A program made the translations under genes and the position numbers. DNA of 64,000 nucleotides from Aldehydirespirator sp965203635. Lineage in GTDB: Bacteria; Actinomycetota; Acidimicrobiia; Acidimicrobiales; Aldehydirespiratoraceae. The stretch is taken from NCBI GenBank assembly GCA_965203635.1, contig OZ241903.1, positions 3,038,001 to 3,102,000 of the forward strand. The letters run 5' to 3'. Below the pieces are notes generated by a model. The model had not been told where the DNA came from and searched no databases. It was given only the letters and a program-made list of their open reading frames with translations. Shown here in pieces: positions 31,894 through 41,800 of the stretch (its first letter is position 1; every line of letters begins with the position of its first letter).

Positions 31894-34164
31894 ATGTGGT
31901 CGGTTCTTGGGAGCGCTCTGGGCCTGCGGCGGATCCGGTGTGTGCACACTCGGGGTGCCAGCCGGGGAGCGTCGCGGCTGCTCATCACGGCGGTGACGGC
32001 TGCCGCGGTCGTGTCGCTGCTGGCGGCCGCGGCCGCGGCTGAGGAGATCAAGCCCGGCGACGACAACAAGGCCGAGCCCAGCTATGGGACCGGCCAGAGC
32101 GCGTGCGTGGGCGACGCCGCCAACGATCAGGGCTTCGTCGACGTGCCCGCCGAGCACACCTTCAAGGTTGCCATCAACTGCTTCGCGTACTACGGCATCA
32201 CCTCAGGCACCGGCGACGGCACCACGTTCTCGCCGGACGCGGCCGTCACGGGCGCCCAGATGGCCACGTTCATCGGGCGGGCGGCGCGATTGGTCGGCGT
32301 CGATCCCGACGACGTCATCGGCAGCTTCGACACGGCCGCCGCGACAGTGACCCGCGCCGAGGTGGCCGTGCTGGTCTCGCGGCTGCTGGTTGCGCTGACC
32401 GACAAGGAATCCGATCCCAACCTCGAGATAGGCGACTTCGGCGCGGTGACGATCAACGGGAAGCTGCCCGAGGACTTCTTCAGGGACTCGCGCGACACCC
32501 AGCCCCTGCCGATCGACAGCGCGGTCAGCGCGCTGTACGAGCTGGGCGTCACCAAGGGGCGGCCCGACGGCGGCTTCGCGCCGAACGACGCCGCGACCCG
32601 CGCCGACGCGGCCGCGTTGATCACCGGGGCCCTGACCCACAGCCGGGTCCGCCCCGAGGGGGTCTCGATCCAGCAGGGCATGGGCGACGAGATAGTGATC
32701 TCGGTCCGCGACTCGGACTTCGCGCCGGTGGAGGGAGTGGCGATCGACGCGTTCAGCGTCTCGACGAGACTCCTCAGCACCACCGCGTTCAAGTCCGACG
32801 GCACCTGCGGGACCGTCAAGGTGCCCACCGGCGGCGACGCGGGCTCGAGATGCAGGATCAGCACCCTCGACCCGGTCACGAACTTCGACGGCGAAGTCGT
32901 GCTGCGGGTGGACATCGACGAGCGGGGCGGCACCACTGTGTGGGCCTGGACCGGCGAGGAGGACGACCGTGTGACCGGCGGCGGGGCGGGACTCGCCCGG
33001 ATCGACCTCACCGACATCGGCCCGGTCGTCGCGGAGGGCGCCAAGGTGACCAACGACATCCCCGGGGGGGCGGGCCAGGCCCGTTTCGGCGACACCGTCA
33101 CCGTCACTGTCCAGCTCACCGGCGCGGGCGACAAGGACGCCCCGCGTCCCCGCGACGGCGCCTCGTACCGGGTGACGATCTCTGCGGCGGCACCCCCCGG
33201 ATCGTCCGCCCCGCCGATCGGCTACATACTGCGCGACGACAGCACCGACACTGCCCGGTTCACCAGCTCCGGCCATTCCACCGATAGACCCACATTCTGG
33301 AGCGGAGAAGTGGACAGCACCGGCAAGCTCACATTCACCATCACCGCTCTGGATCCCCGCTTCGAGGAACCCGACCCCGACGTGCAGATCACCTACCGGG
33401 TGGAGAACGGGACCGACAACACCTTGGACCCCCCGACGGGCGCAACATGCACGCTGGATGAAGCGGCCTCCTCGACGATGACGAGGTGTCCCGTCTTCTC
33501 CGACGAGGAATCGATGCCCGGCAAGGTTGAGGTCAAGACCTCGGGCACGTACCTGTCAGCCAGCGCCTCCACACCCAACACAGCCATAATCACGGCGACC
33601 GACCAGTACGGAAAGCCACTGAGCGGTCACAGGGTGATGTTGACGTCCTCCCTGGGGGAGGGGGTTGAGATCCCCGACCGGCCCGCGTGCACGGGAGGGA
33701 ACGGTCAAGCCCGGATCACATACCTCTACAAGTCGAATAATGCAGCGACGGAGACGCTGACGGCCCGGCTCGTGGGCGAGGACGTCGGGGACGGCACGAC
33801 CCCTAGATGTCGTAATTCACCGCCCTCGGATCCGGACGTGGATGCGGACACCGCGACCGTCTTCTGGTTGACGGCGCCTGGGCAGCGCGGCCAGGGGAAT
33901 GTGGGGCTGTCCAGAGTGGATGAGAACATCGTCATCGTGGAGACCGATTCCGGGCCGGTCCAGATCTCCTACGATGCGCGGGACTACCTCTATTGGGGAG
34001 GCAGTCCGGTCACCCTGGCGATTTTCCAGGATCAGCTAGCCGGGTGGGAGAAGGACATCGCCGACGGGGAAGCGAACGAAGAAGTCCCCCGCTTCAGGCT
34101 CGCGTGGGAACACCTCGGCAGTGCCAGCGGGATCACCGAACTGAAGCTCACGCGCGCTAGTTAG
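31894..34164 (+). CDS. SLH-domain surface protein
   Basis: 756-residue exported protein. Signal peptide: basic n-region to about residue 28, hydrophobic LLITAVTAAAVVSLLAAAAAA, cut near 47-50. Two S-layer-homology-type domains follow (about 80-135, FVDVPAEHTFKVAINCFAYYGITSG...FSPDAAVTGAQMATFI; and about 195-250, LYELGVTKGRPDGGFAPNDAATRADAA), which anchor proteins to the cell-wall polymer. The rest (about 255-756) is built of beta-rich Ig-like segments with several Cys residues, including VEVKTSGTYLSASASTPNTAIITATDQYGKPLSGHRVML, an invasin/Big-like repeat. Other segments are unrecognised. It is convergent with the lipoprotein gene at 34253, and together with the giant protein forms a surface locus. 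Confidence 0.85.
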   Translation: MWSVLGSALGLRRIRCVHTRGASRGASRLLITAVTAAAVVSLLAAAAAAEEIKPGDDNKAEPSYGTGQSACVGDAANDQGFVDVPAEHTFKVAINCFAYYGITSGTGDGTTFSPDAAVTGAQMATFIGRAARLVGVDPDDVIGSFDTAAATVTRAEVAVLVSRLLVALTDKESDPNLEIGDFGAVTINGKLPEDFFRDSRDTQPLPIDSAVSALYELGVTKGRPDGGFAPNDAATRADAAALITGALTHSRVRPEGVSIQQGMGDEIVISVRDSDFAPVEGVAIDAFSVSTRLLSTTAFKSDGTCGTVKVPTGGDAGSRCRISTLDPVTNFDGEVVLRVDIDERGGTTVWAWTGEEDDRVTGGGAGLARIDLTDIGPVVAEGAKVTNDIPGGAGQARFGDTVTVTVQLTGAGDKDAPRPRDGASYRVTISAAAPPGSSAPPIGYILRDDSTDTARFTSSGHSTDRPTFWSGEVDSTGKLTFTITALDPRFEEPDPDVQITYRVENGTDNTLDPPTGATCTLDEAASSTMTRCPVFSDEESMPGKVEVKTSGTYLSASASTPNTAIITATDQYGKPLSGHRVMLTSSLGEGVEIPDRPACTGGNGQARITYLYKSNNAATETLTARLVGEDVGDGTTPRCRNSPPSDPDVDADTATVFWLTAPGQRGQGNVGLSRVDENIVIVETDSGPVQISYDARDYLYWGGSPVTLAIFQDQLAGWEKDIADGEANEEVPRFRLAWEHLGSASGITELKLTRAS

Positions 34165-34197
34165 GCGGCCCGTGACCGCGCCCGGGGGCTGGCAGCC

Positions 34198-34215
34198 GGG
34201 CGGTGGTCGCCGCCC
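34198..34215. terminator. Possible bidirectional terminator hairpin
   Basis: GGGCGG (34198-34203) and CCGCCC (34210-34215) pair with a 6-nt loop in the 88-bp gap between convergent genes; a CCCGGGCCCCGGG palindromic stretch lies just after. No T-tract, so this is only a candidate. Confidence 0.35.
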
Positions 34216-34252
34216 GACGGCCCGGGCCCCGGGCATGACCGGCTGAGGCAGA

Positions 34253-35773
34253 TCAGGCCGAGATCTCGACGGTCACCGCCTTGATGATGGTGATCAGGGT
34301 CGGCTGGAACAATTTGGTGAAGTCGACGACGCCGACCGCGGCGATGATGATCACCCCGCCCGCGGGGACGTTGACCGGCATGTCCAGGCGGAACGACCCG
34401 TTGTCGGCCACGTTCACCGCGACGAGGGTCTTGTTGATGTTGTCCCGCGCGCTGTCTCGCAGGAGGTCGTCGGACGCGTACACGGTCGACAGGTCCTGGG
34501 AGCCCTCGTCGGCGGTCGATATGCCGGCTTGGGCGTGCAGGCCGTCGGAGTCGCACTGACGGAAGAACTCCAGCTCTCCCTGGCTGGGCACGAGGCAGCT
34601 GGTCACGAGCAGCACGGGATTGTTGGCGACGCCGGCCGGGGTGGTGTGCAGGCCGGTCCAGTTCGTGCCGACCAACGTGAACGTCTGCGGTCCGGCCCCG
34701 TCGACCGAGGTGACCGGTGCCGACGTGTCTCCCTGGAGGTAGACGGTGAGCGTGGGCCTCCAGGGGTCGACGGTGACGGTTACCTCGATGGTGTCGTCGG
34801 TCTGCGCGGGCTGCTCGGTGTTGCCGTCGGCGTCCTTGCCGTCGGAGACCTCGACGGTGAGCGTGTAGGTGGCCTTGGTGGCGTAGTCCAGCGCGGCCCT
34901 CGTCTGGATCTGGCCCGTGAAGAGGTCGATCGCGAAGGACGCGGCGTCGGCGCCGGAGATGCTGTAGATCAGCAGGTCGCCGTCGGCATCGCCGGCCGTC
35001 ACCGGGTCGCCCACCGGGTCGCCCGTCGATGCGTTCTCGACGACGCGGCGGGCCGCCGAGTCGCCCTCATCGAAGGCCGGCGCCTGGTTGACCGCCGGAT
35101 CGCCGCCGTCGCCGGTACCGCCGCTGTCGTCGGTGCCGCCGCTGTCGTCGCCATCGGGCTCGGGCACCTCAACCTCCGGCTCAGGCTCAGGCTCGGCCAC
35201 TTCCGGCTCAGGCTCGGGCTCGGTCACTTCCGGCTCAGGCTCGGGCTCAGCTACCTCGGGCTCCGGGGCAGGATCAGGCTCGACCACCTCAGGCTCCGGC
35301 TCGACCACCTCAGGCTCCGGCTCCGGCTCAGCCACCTCAGGCTCAGCTACCTCGGTCTCCGGCTCCGGCTCAGCCACCTCAGGCTCAGCTACCTCGGTCT
35401 CCGGCTCCGGCTCAGCCACCTCAGGCTCCGGCTCAGCCACCTCAGGCTCGGGCTCCAGCTCCGGCTCGGCCGCCTCAGGCTCAGGCTCGGGCTCGGGCTC
35501 CGGCTCGACCGCCTCAGGCTCGGGCTCCGGCTCGGCCGCCTCAGGCTCGGGGTCCGGCTCGGGGACCTCGGGCTCGGACTCCGCTTCGGGCTCGACCGCC
35601 TCTGGATCGGGCTGCTGGGCCGTCGTCTGCCCTCCGCCGGCCGGGTCCGGCGAGTCGCCGCCGCATGCTGCCGCGATCAACGCCAGCGCAAGGAACACGG
35701 CCAGTAGGCCGCGCCGCGGCAGCGGTGCCGCCGGGCGGGCCCCGGGGCGACGGAGCGTGTCTACGGTGTTCAT
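34253..35773 (-). CDS. Lipoprotein with Glu-Pro stalk, cadherin-like domain and Cys-pair C-terminal domain
   Basis: 506 residues. Start ATG at 35773 with AGGAGG 7 nt upstream. N-terminus: RR-containing n-region, GLLAVFLALALIAAACGG with lipobox Cys near 38, so it is probably a surface lipoprotein. Residues about 50-210 are almost only Glu, Pro, Val and Ala (EPEPEVAEPEPE repeats), an extended acidic stalk, followed by a GGTDDSGG linker, a cadherin-like domain (NQAPAFDEGDSAARRVVEN...TDDTIEVTVTV) and a C-terminal domain (LTVYLQGDTSAPVTS...TSCLVPSQGELEF...QCDSDGL). The last two match consecutive domains inside the giant protein (around 45500-46200). It begins 60 bp after the giant gene's stop, so it is probably co-transcribed. 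A membrane-tethered partner or anchor for the giant protein is inferred. Confidence 0.88.
   Translation of the reverse strand: MNTVDTLRRPGARPAAPLPRRGLLAVFLALALIAAACGGDSPDPAGGGQTTAQQPDPEAVEPEAESEPEVPEPDPEPEAAEPEPEPEAVEPEPEPEPEPEAAEPELEPEPEVAEPEPEVAEPEPETEVAEPEVAEPEPETEVAEPEVAEPEPEPEVVEPEPEVVEPDPAPEPEVAEPEPEPEVTEPEPEPEVAEPEPEPEVEVPEPDGDDSGGTDDSGGTGDGGDPAVNQAPAFDEGDSAARRVVENASTGDPVGDPVTAGDADGDLLIYSISGADAASFAIDLFTGQIQTRAALDYATKATYTLTVEVSDGKDADGNTEQPAQTDDTIEVTVTVDPWRPTLTVYLQGDTSAPVTSVDGAGPQTFTLVGTNWTGLHTTPAGVANNPVLLVTSCLVPSQGELEFFRQCDSDGLHAQAGISTADEGSQDLSTVYASDDLLRDSARDNINKTLVAVNVADNGSFRLDMPVNVPAGGVIIIAAVGVVDFTKLFQPTLITIIKAVTVEISA
35155..35615 (-). repeat. Glu-Pro low-complexity repeat (lipoprotein stalk)
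   Basis: About 150 codons of degenerate GAG-CCC type repeats (on the plus strand CAGGCTCGGGCTC-like text) encode the acidic stalk. Several runs, such as the ETEVAEPEVAEPEP block, are present twice in tandem, so length variation between strains is likely. Confidence 0.85.
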
Positions 35774-35832
35774 GTCATTCCTCCTGGGAGACGGTTCTCG
35801 GATGGTCGAGCAGGGCCGTGCCGGTAGGGCTG

Positions 35833-38800
35833 CTAGGGCTCGGCGGGGATCACCACCAGAACGGCGGACTCGATCTGGGCGGAGTCGCCGACCAGGATGG
35901 CCACACCGGCGGCGGGAGGACCGCCTGCGGGCACGGTGTAGGCCAGGGTGGCGGAGATGGTGCCGTCGCTGTTCGGGGTGATGGACGTCCGGTTGATGAT
36001 GTCGCAGTCGGTCGGCGAGATGGAGTCCGCGCCGGCGGCGGGGACTGTGCAGAACAGCGCGAGGAGCCCCAGCGTCCAGTTGCCGCCGGTCAGCTGGAAC
36101 TCGTGGCGGCTGCCCGCCGCGGCGTCGGCGCGGTCGACGGACTCGGGCTCCACCTCGAACCAGGGCCCGGTGCGGATCACGGGCTCGGTCCCGGGCTCCG
36201 CGGCGGCGATCACTGCGGCCTCGGCGGTCTCGATCTGGGCGGGGTCGCCCACCGCGACGGCCACGCCGTAGGCGGGCGGGCCTGACGGCGGGACGGTGTA
36301 GGTCAGCGTGGCGGTGATGGTGCCGTCGCTGCCGGGGGTGATGGGCGTGAGGTTGGAGATGTCGCAGTCGGTCTGGCCCATCACCTCGATGCCGCCGGCG
36401 GGGATCGCGCAGAACAGGCCGAACAAGTCGAGGCTCCAGTTCCCGCCGGTCACGGTGAACTCGTACTTGCCGCCGGGGGCCGCCGCGGCCCGGTCGACCG
36501 ACTTGGGCGTCACCGTGATCCACGGCCCCGACGGCGGCTCGGGCGCGATCACCACCGCCGCCGCGGACTCGGCGCCGTCTGAGCTGGTGAATCTGATGGC
36601 CACCCCGCCCTCGGGGGGTCCCCCAGAGGGCACGGTGTAGGTCATGGTGGCGGTGAACCCGCCTTCGGCCACGGTCACGTCCACGCCGCCGGGGCCGTCG
36701 CAGCCGGCGTCGGCGATGGCGTCGATGCCGTCTTCGGTCAGTTCGCAGAACACGCCCGACAGCGACGCCGCGCTCCAGTTGGCGCCGGTCACGGTGAACT
36801 CGACGGTCTGGCGGGCGCGCAGCGTGTCGCGGTCCACCTCAGGCGACGCCGAGACGGCAGGCCGCGGGGCTGCCTCGATCACCACCGCGGCGGCGGATTC
36901 CTCGCCGTCGCTGCCGGTGACCAGCACAGCAACGCCCGACTCGGGCAGACCCCCGGCGGGCACCGTGTAGGACACGCGGACCGCGAAGGCGCCCGCCGAC
37001 GGCGCCGCGGTTACTTCGCCGCCGGTGCAGGACCCCGCGTTGACCGAGCCGAGCCCGCCGGCGGGGGTCTCACACAACACCAGCGACACCGACTCGCTGG
37101 CCCAGTTGGTGCCCGACACCACCACGAGCTGCCGGTCGCCGGGCGCCAGCGTGCTCCGGTCGATCGGCGCGGGCGACACCGCCGCCACCGACACGGTCGG
37201 GGCTGCGAACGCCCGCACGATCGGTGTCGCGATGAGCGGCTTGAGGGTCTTCGGCAGCAGCGATTCCATTACCTCGACGGTCACCGCACCGTCGGCGCTG
37301 CTGGCCCGCAGAGCGACGCCGTAGGGCGGGACGCCTTCCTCGGGCGCCCGGTAGAGGACCCCCACCGAGAACGCTCCGCCAGCATCGGGGGTCGCCGAGC
37401 CGACGGGCTCGTCGCAGCCGTCGGCGCCGATCTCGCCCACGCCGCCGGCCCCCATCTCGCAGAACGCCACCGACACCGGCTCGGGGGTCCAGCCCGAGCC
37501 CGACACCGTGAAAGTCCACCACTTGCGGGTGGCGCGCTCGCTGCGCTCCACCCCAGGGGGCGACACCGAGATCACCGGCTGAACCGCGGGCGGGATCGCC
37601 ACGACGGTCGCGGCCTCGGCCCCCAGCGACGCGGCCGTCTCGACCCCGAGCGTCCCGGCCGCCTCGGCCACGTCAGCGGGAACACCCAGCGCGGACACGG
37701 TCACGCCGTCGGCGGGCACGCCGCCCGAGGGCACCACATAGGCCATCCGCACGGTGAAGCTGCCGTCCGACGGCGCGACCGGCACGGCCGCCCCCCAGTC
37801 GCAGCCGTCGCCGCCGGAGCTGTCCTCGCCGGAGTCCTCGCCGCCGGAGCCGTCCTCGCCGCCGGGGTCCTCGCCGCTGCTTGCGGGAGTCGCGCAGAAC
37901 GCCAACAACACCGACTCGCTGGTCCAGTGAGTGCCCGACACCATGAACACCTGCCGGTCGCCGGGCGCCAGCATGCTCCGGTCCACCGTGGAGGGCGACA
38001 CCGGCGAGATCGACAGCGCAGGCGCCGGAGCGGGCGGTGACGCCTGAGCGTCGGGATCGAACACGACCACGGCCACACCGCCGCGGGGGACCCCGTCCTC
38101 GGGCACCTCGTGCATCACCGACACCGAGGCGTTGCCGCCGGTCACCGACTCGGTCACCGAGGTCACCAGGTCGCAGTCGGCCGCGGTTATCTCCTCCACC
38201 CCTCCCGGCGGGATGCGGCACACCGCCACCACCACGGTCTCGGTGTTCAAGCCCGACACCGACACCTCGATGTCCTGCTCCTCGCCGGGCTTGAGATCGG
38301 TCCGGTCCACCTCCGGCGTCGGCACCCACACCTCCGGCGGCTGCACCTCGGCGCCGGGCACCGCGGAGATGACCAGCTGGAAGGCGATCTCGGTCTCGGT
38401 CGGGTCGCCGAACCCGATGACCACGCCCCGCTCGGGGATGCCGTCGGCGGGCACCGTGTAGGTGATGGAGATCGTGAACGTGCCGCCCGGGCCGAGCTCG
38501 AGCACCTGCACGGTGTAGGTGATGTCGCAGTCGGACCGGCTGGCCGCGTCGATGCCCCCGGGCGGGATCACGCAGAACGCCCCGAACGGCGCCAGCGTCC
38601 AGCCCGAGCCTCGCACCGTGAACGTCTTCTTCTCGCCCACGCTCAGCGAGTTGCGGTCCACGAACCCCGGCGACACCGTGATCTGCGGCCCGCCCTCGGG
38701 CGGAGCGGCCGGGATCACCACCGCCACCGCCGACTCGTCGCCGGCGGGGTCGCTGTCGCTGACCCTGATGGCCACCCCGCCGGCCGGCACGCCCTCGGGG

Positions 38801-41800
38801 GGAACGGTGTAGGTCATCGACTCGCCGCTGAAGCTGCCGCCGGTGGGCGTTATCGTCACCCTGCCGTCGGCGGAGCACTCGGCGTCGGTGATCGAGCCGG
38901 CGCCGGCCGGGGGCACGGTGCAGAACTCCGCCAACAGTTCCGCCGCGGTCCAGCTCGACCCCGACACGGTGAACGGCTGCGTGTCGCCCGCGTCGAGCGT
39001 GTCGCGGCCCACCGTCGCCGGCGTCACCTCGATGGTGGCCCCGCCGGCTGGGATCACCACCGCGGTGTCGGTCTCGGTGCCGTCGCTGTTGGCGACCCTG
39101 ATGGCCACCCCCCGGGCGGGGACGCCCTCCGCGGGCACGGGGTACCTCATGTCGACGTTGAAGCTGCCTCCGCTGACAGTGATGGTCTGCTGGTTGGCGG
39201 TGTCGCAGTCGCTGTCCTCGATAGCCCCCGCGCCGGCGGCGGGGATCGTGCAGAACACTGCTGTCAGCGACCCGTCCGTCCAGTTCTGGCCGGTCACGCG
39301 GAAGGCCTGGGCGCTGCCGGGGCTCAGCGTGTCGCGGTCGACCGGCACCACCGTTATGAGCGGCTTGGTCTCGGCCGGCACCGCCAGGGCCACCGCCGAC
39401 TCGAGGGTGTGGGGCTGGGCGAGGGTGAGGTCGTTGACGTCGCGTCTGACCCTGATGGCCAGGCCCCGGTCGGGGACGCCGCCGTCGGGAACGGCGTAGG
39501 TCATGGTGACGCCGCTGAACGTGCCCAGGGGCGAGCCTGAGGCGGGCACCGTGATGGTGACCCTGCCGTCGGCGGAGCAGTCGGCGGCGGTGATCGCTTC
39601 AAGGCCGCCCGAGCCGACGGTGCAGAACTCGCCGTACACCGATCCCATGGACCAGACCGTCGTGGACGGCCCCGCCGTCCAGTTCGCGCCCGACACGGTG
39701 AAGGTGTGGGTGCCGCCTGCGCTCAGCGAGTCCCGGTCGGCGGGGGTCACCGACACCGACGGCGCCGTGCCCGGCCCGATGATCGAGACCGCCTGACCCT
39801 GGATGCGGGGCTGGTCGCCGGCCGAGATGAACACGCCGTAGGGCGGCAGGCCCCCGGTCGGCACGGTGTAGGTCATCGTGCGCTGCCACCTGCCGTTGGC
39901 CACCGCCTGGTTGATGGTGCCGGAGCTCTCGCCGATAGACGCGATGCGGCAGAAGTTGGCGGCGTTGCCCAGGCCGATCTGTCTCAGCTCGCCTTGGGGC
40001 GACCGGCAGAACAGCACCGCGACAATCGGCACCGTCGAGATCCACTTCGAGCTGGTGAAGTTGAACGTGACCGTGTCGCCGGGGTTCAGCGCGGTGAGGT
40101 CCTCGGACTGCGGCGCGGCCACCGCGGTGCCGCCCTTCACCACCGCCGTCACCGTGAACTCGATGACCGCCGGCGCGTGGATGGCCAGGATCGTGGCCGA
40201 CTCGGTGGGGGCCTGGCTGCCGTCGGAGTTGCTGACCCTGATGGCCACGCCGTCGGCGGGGACGCCGGAGGCGGGCGTCCGGTAGGTCATCGCCACCGAC
40301 GAGAACGAGCCGCCCGACGCGGGGATCGCCACCCGGCGGGTGTTGTCGCAGTCGCTGTTGGTGATCGCGCCCACGCCTCCGGAGGGCACGGCGCAGAACA
40401 CGCCGTACAGCGACGTCGATGTCCAGTCCTGGCCCGACACCGCGAAGTTGGCGGTGTTGCCGGGGTACAGCCCGCCCCCGTCCCTGGTGGGGTGGCTGAC
40501 GTTCGCCTCGGTGGTCCACGGGGCGATCGAGATCGACGCGTCGACCTCGGTGACGTTGATGGTGACGGTGACGCTGGCGTCGACGGTGTTGTCGGTCCCG
40601 CCGGACGCGTTCTTGCCGTCGGACACGTTGACCGTGACCTCGTAGCTGGACTTGGTGCTGGAGTCGAGCGCGGCCTTGGTCTTGATCTGGCCGCCGGAGG
40701 CGCCGGACTCGAAGTCGAAGCTGGCGGCGTCGGTGCCGGTCATGGTGTAGGTGAGCGTGTCGTTGTCGGCGTCGGTGGCCGCCAGCGGGGCGCCCACGTT
40801 GCTGCCCGCGGAGGCGGTCTCGGCCACGCTGCGCGTCGCGGTCGCCGACGGGAACGCCGGGACCCGGTTGGCGCCGGTGATGGTGATGGTGACGGTGATG
40901 GTGTCGTCGGTGTCGGTGTCGGCCTCCCCGGACGAGTCCTTGCTGTCGCGCACCGTCACGGTCACCTCGTAGGACTGCTGGGTTCCCGCCGGCAGGTTCG
41001 AGGTTCCGACGCTGATCTGGCCGCTGGAGCTGACCGTGAACTTCGAGGCGTCGGTCCCGCCGATCCCGAACGTGAGCGTGTCGCCGGTGTCGGGGTGGGT
41101 CACTCCCAGCGCCGCGCCCACCGCGCTGTTGGCGGTGGAGCCGGCCACGGTGATGCTGCGGGTCGTGGTGGCGCCCTCGCTGAACACCGGGTCGTCGTTG
41201 ACGGCGTTGATGGTGATCGACACCGTCGCGGCCGCGCTGTCGAGGCTGCCGTCGTTCACCTTGTAGGTGAAGCTGTCCGAGCCGTTGGCGTTGGCGTTGG
41301 GGGTGTACTCGATCACCGTGCTGCTGCCGGACTTGAGCGCGGCGGTGCCCTTGGTGGGGTTGGTCACGATCGACGCGGTCAGGCTGTCGTTCTCGGGGTC
41401 GGTGTCGTTGGAGGTCACCGCGATCTCCGTCGTGCCGGAGTCCTCGTTGACGGTCACCGAGTCGGCGACCGCGGTGGGGGCCTCGTTCACGTCGGTCACG
41501 TTGATGGTCACCGAGATCTCGTCGTCGATGGTGGTGTCGGCGTTGCCGGCCGCGTTCTTGCTGTCGGTGACCTTCACCGTCACCGAGTAGCTCGACTTGG
41601 TCTCGCGGTCCAACGACGTCTTGGTCTGGATCTGGCCGGTGGTCCCCGAGATGGTGAACGACGAGGCGTCGGTGCCGGTCATCGTGTAGGTGAGCGTGTC
41701 GCTGCCGTCGGCGTCGGTGGCGGCCACCGGGCTGCCCACGTTGACGACCGCGGCGGAGTTCTCGGCCACGCTGCGGGTCGTGGACGTGCCGTCGTCGAAG

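Noticed and set aside
35155..35615. Repeats resembling a CRISPR or minisatellite array
   Set aside because: The repeats are in frame, encode Glu-Pro dipeptides and lack unique spacers of even length.
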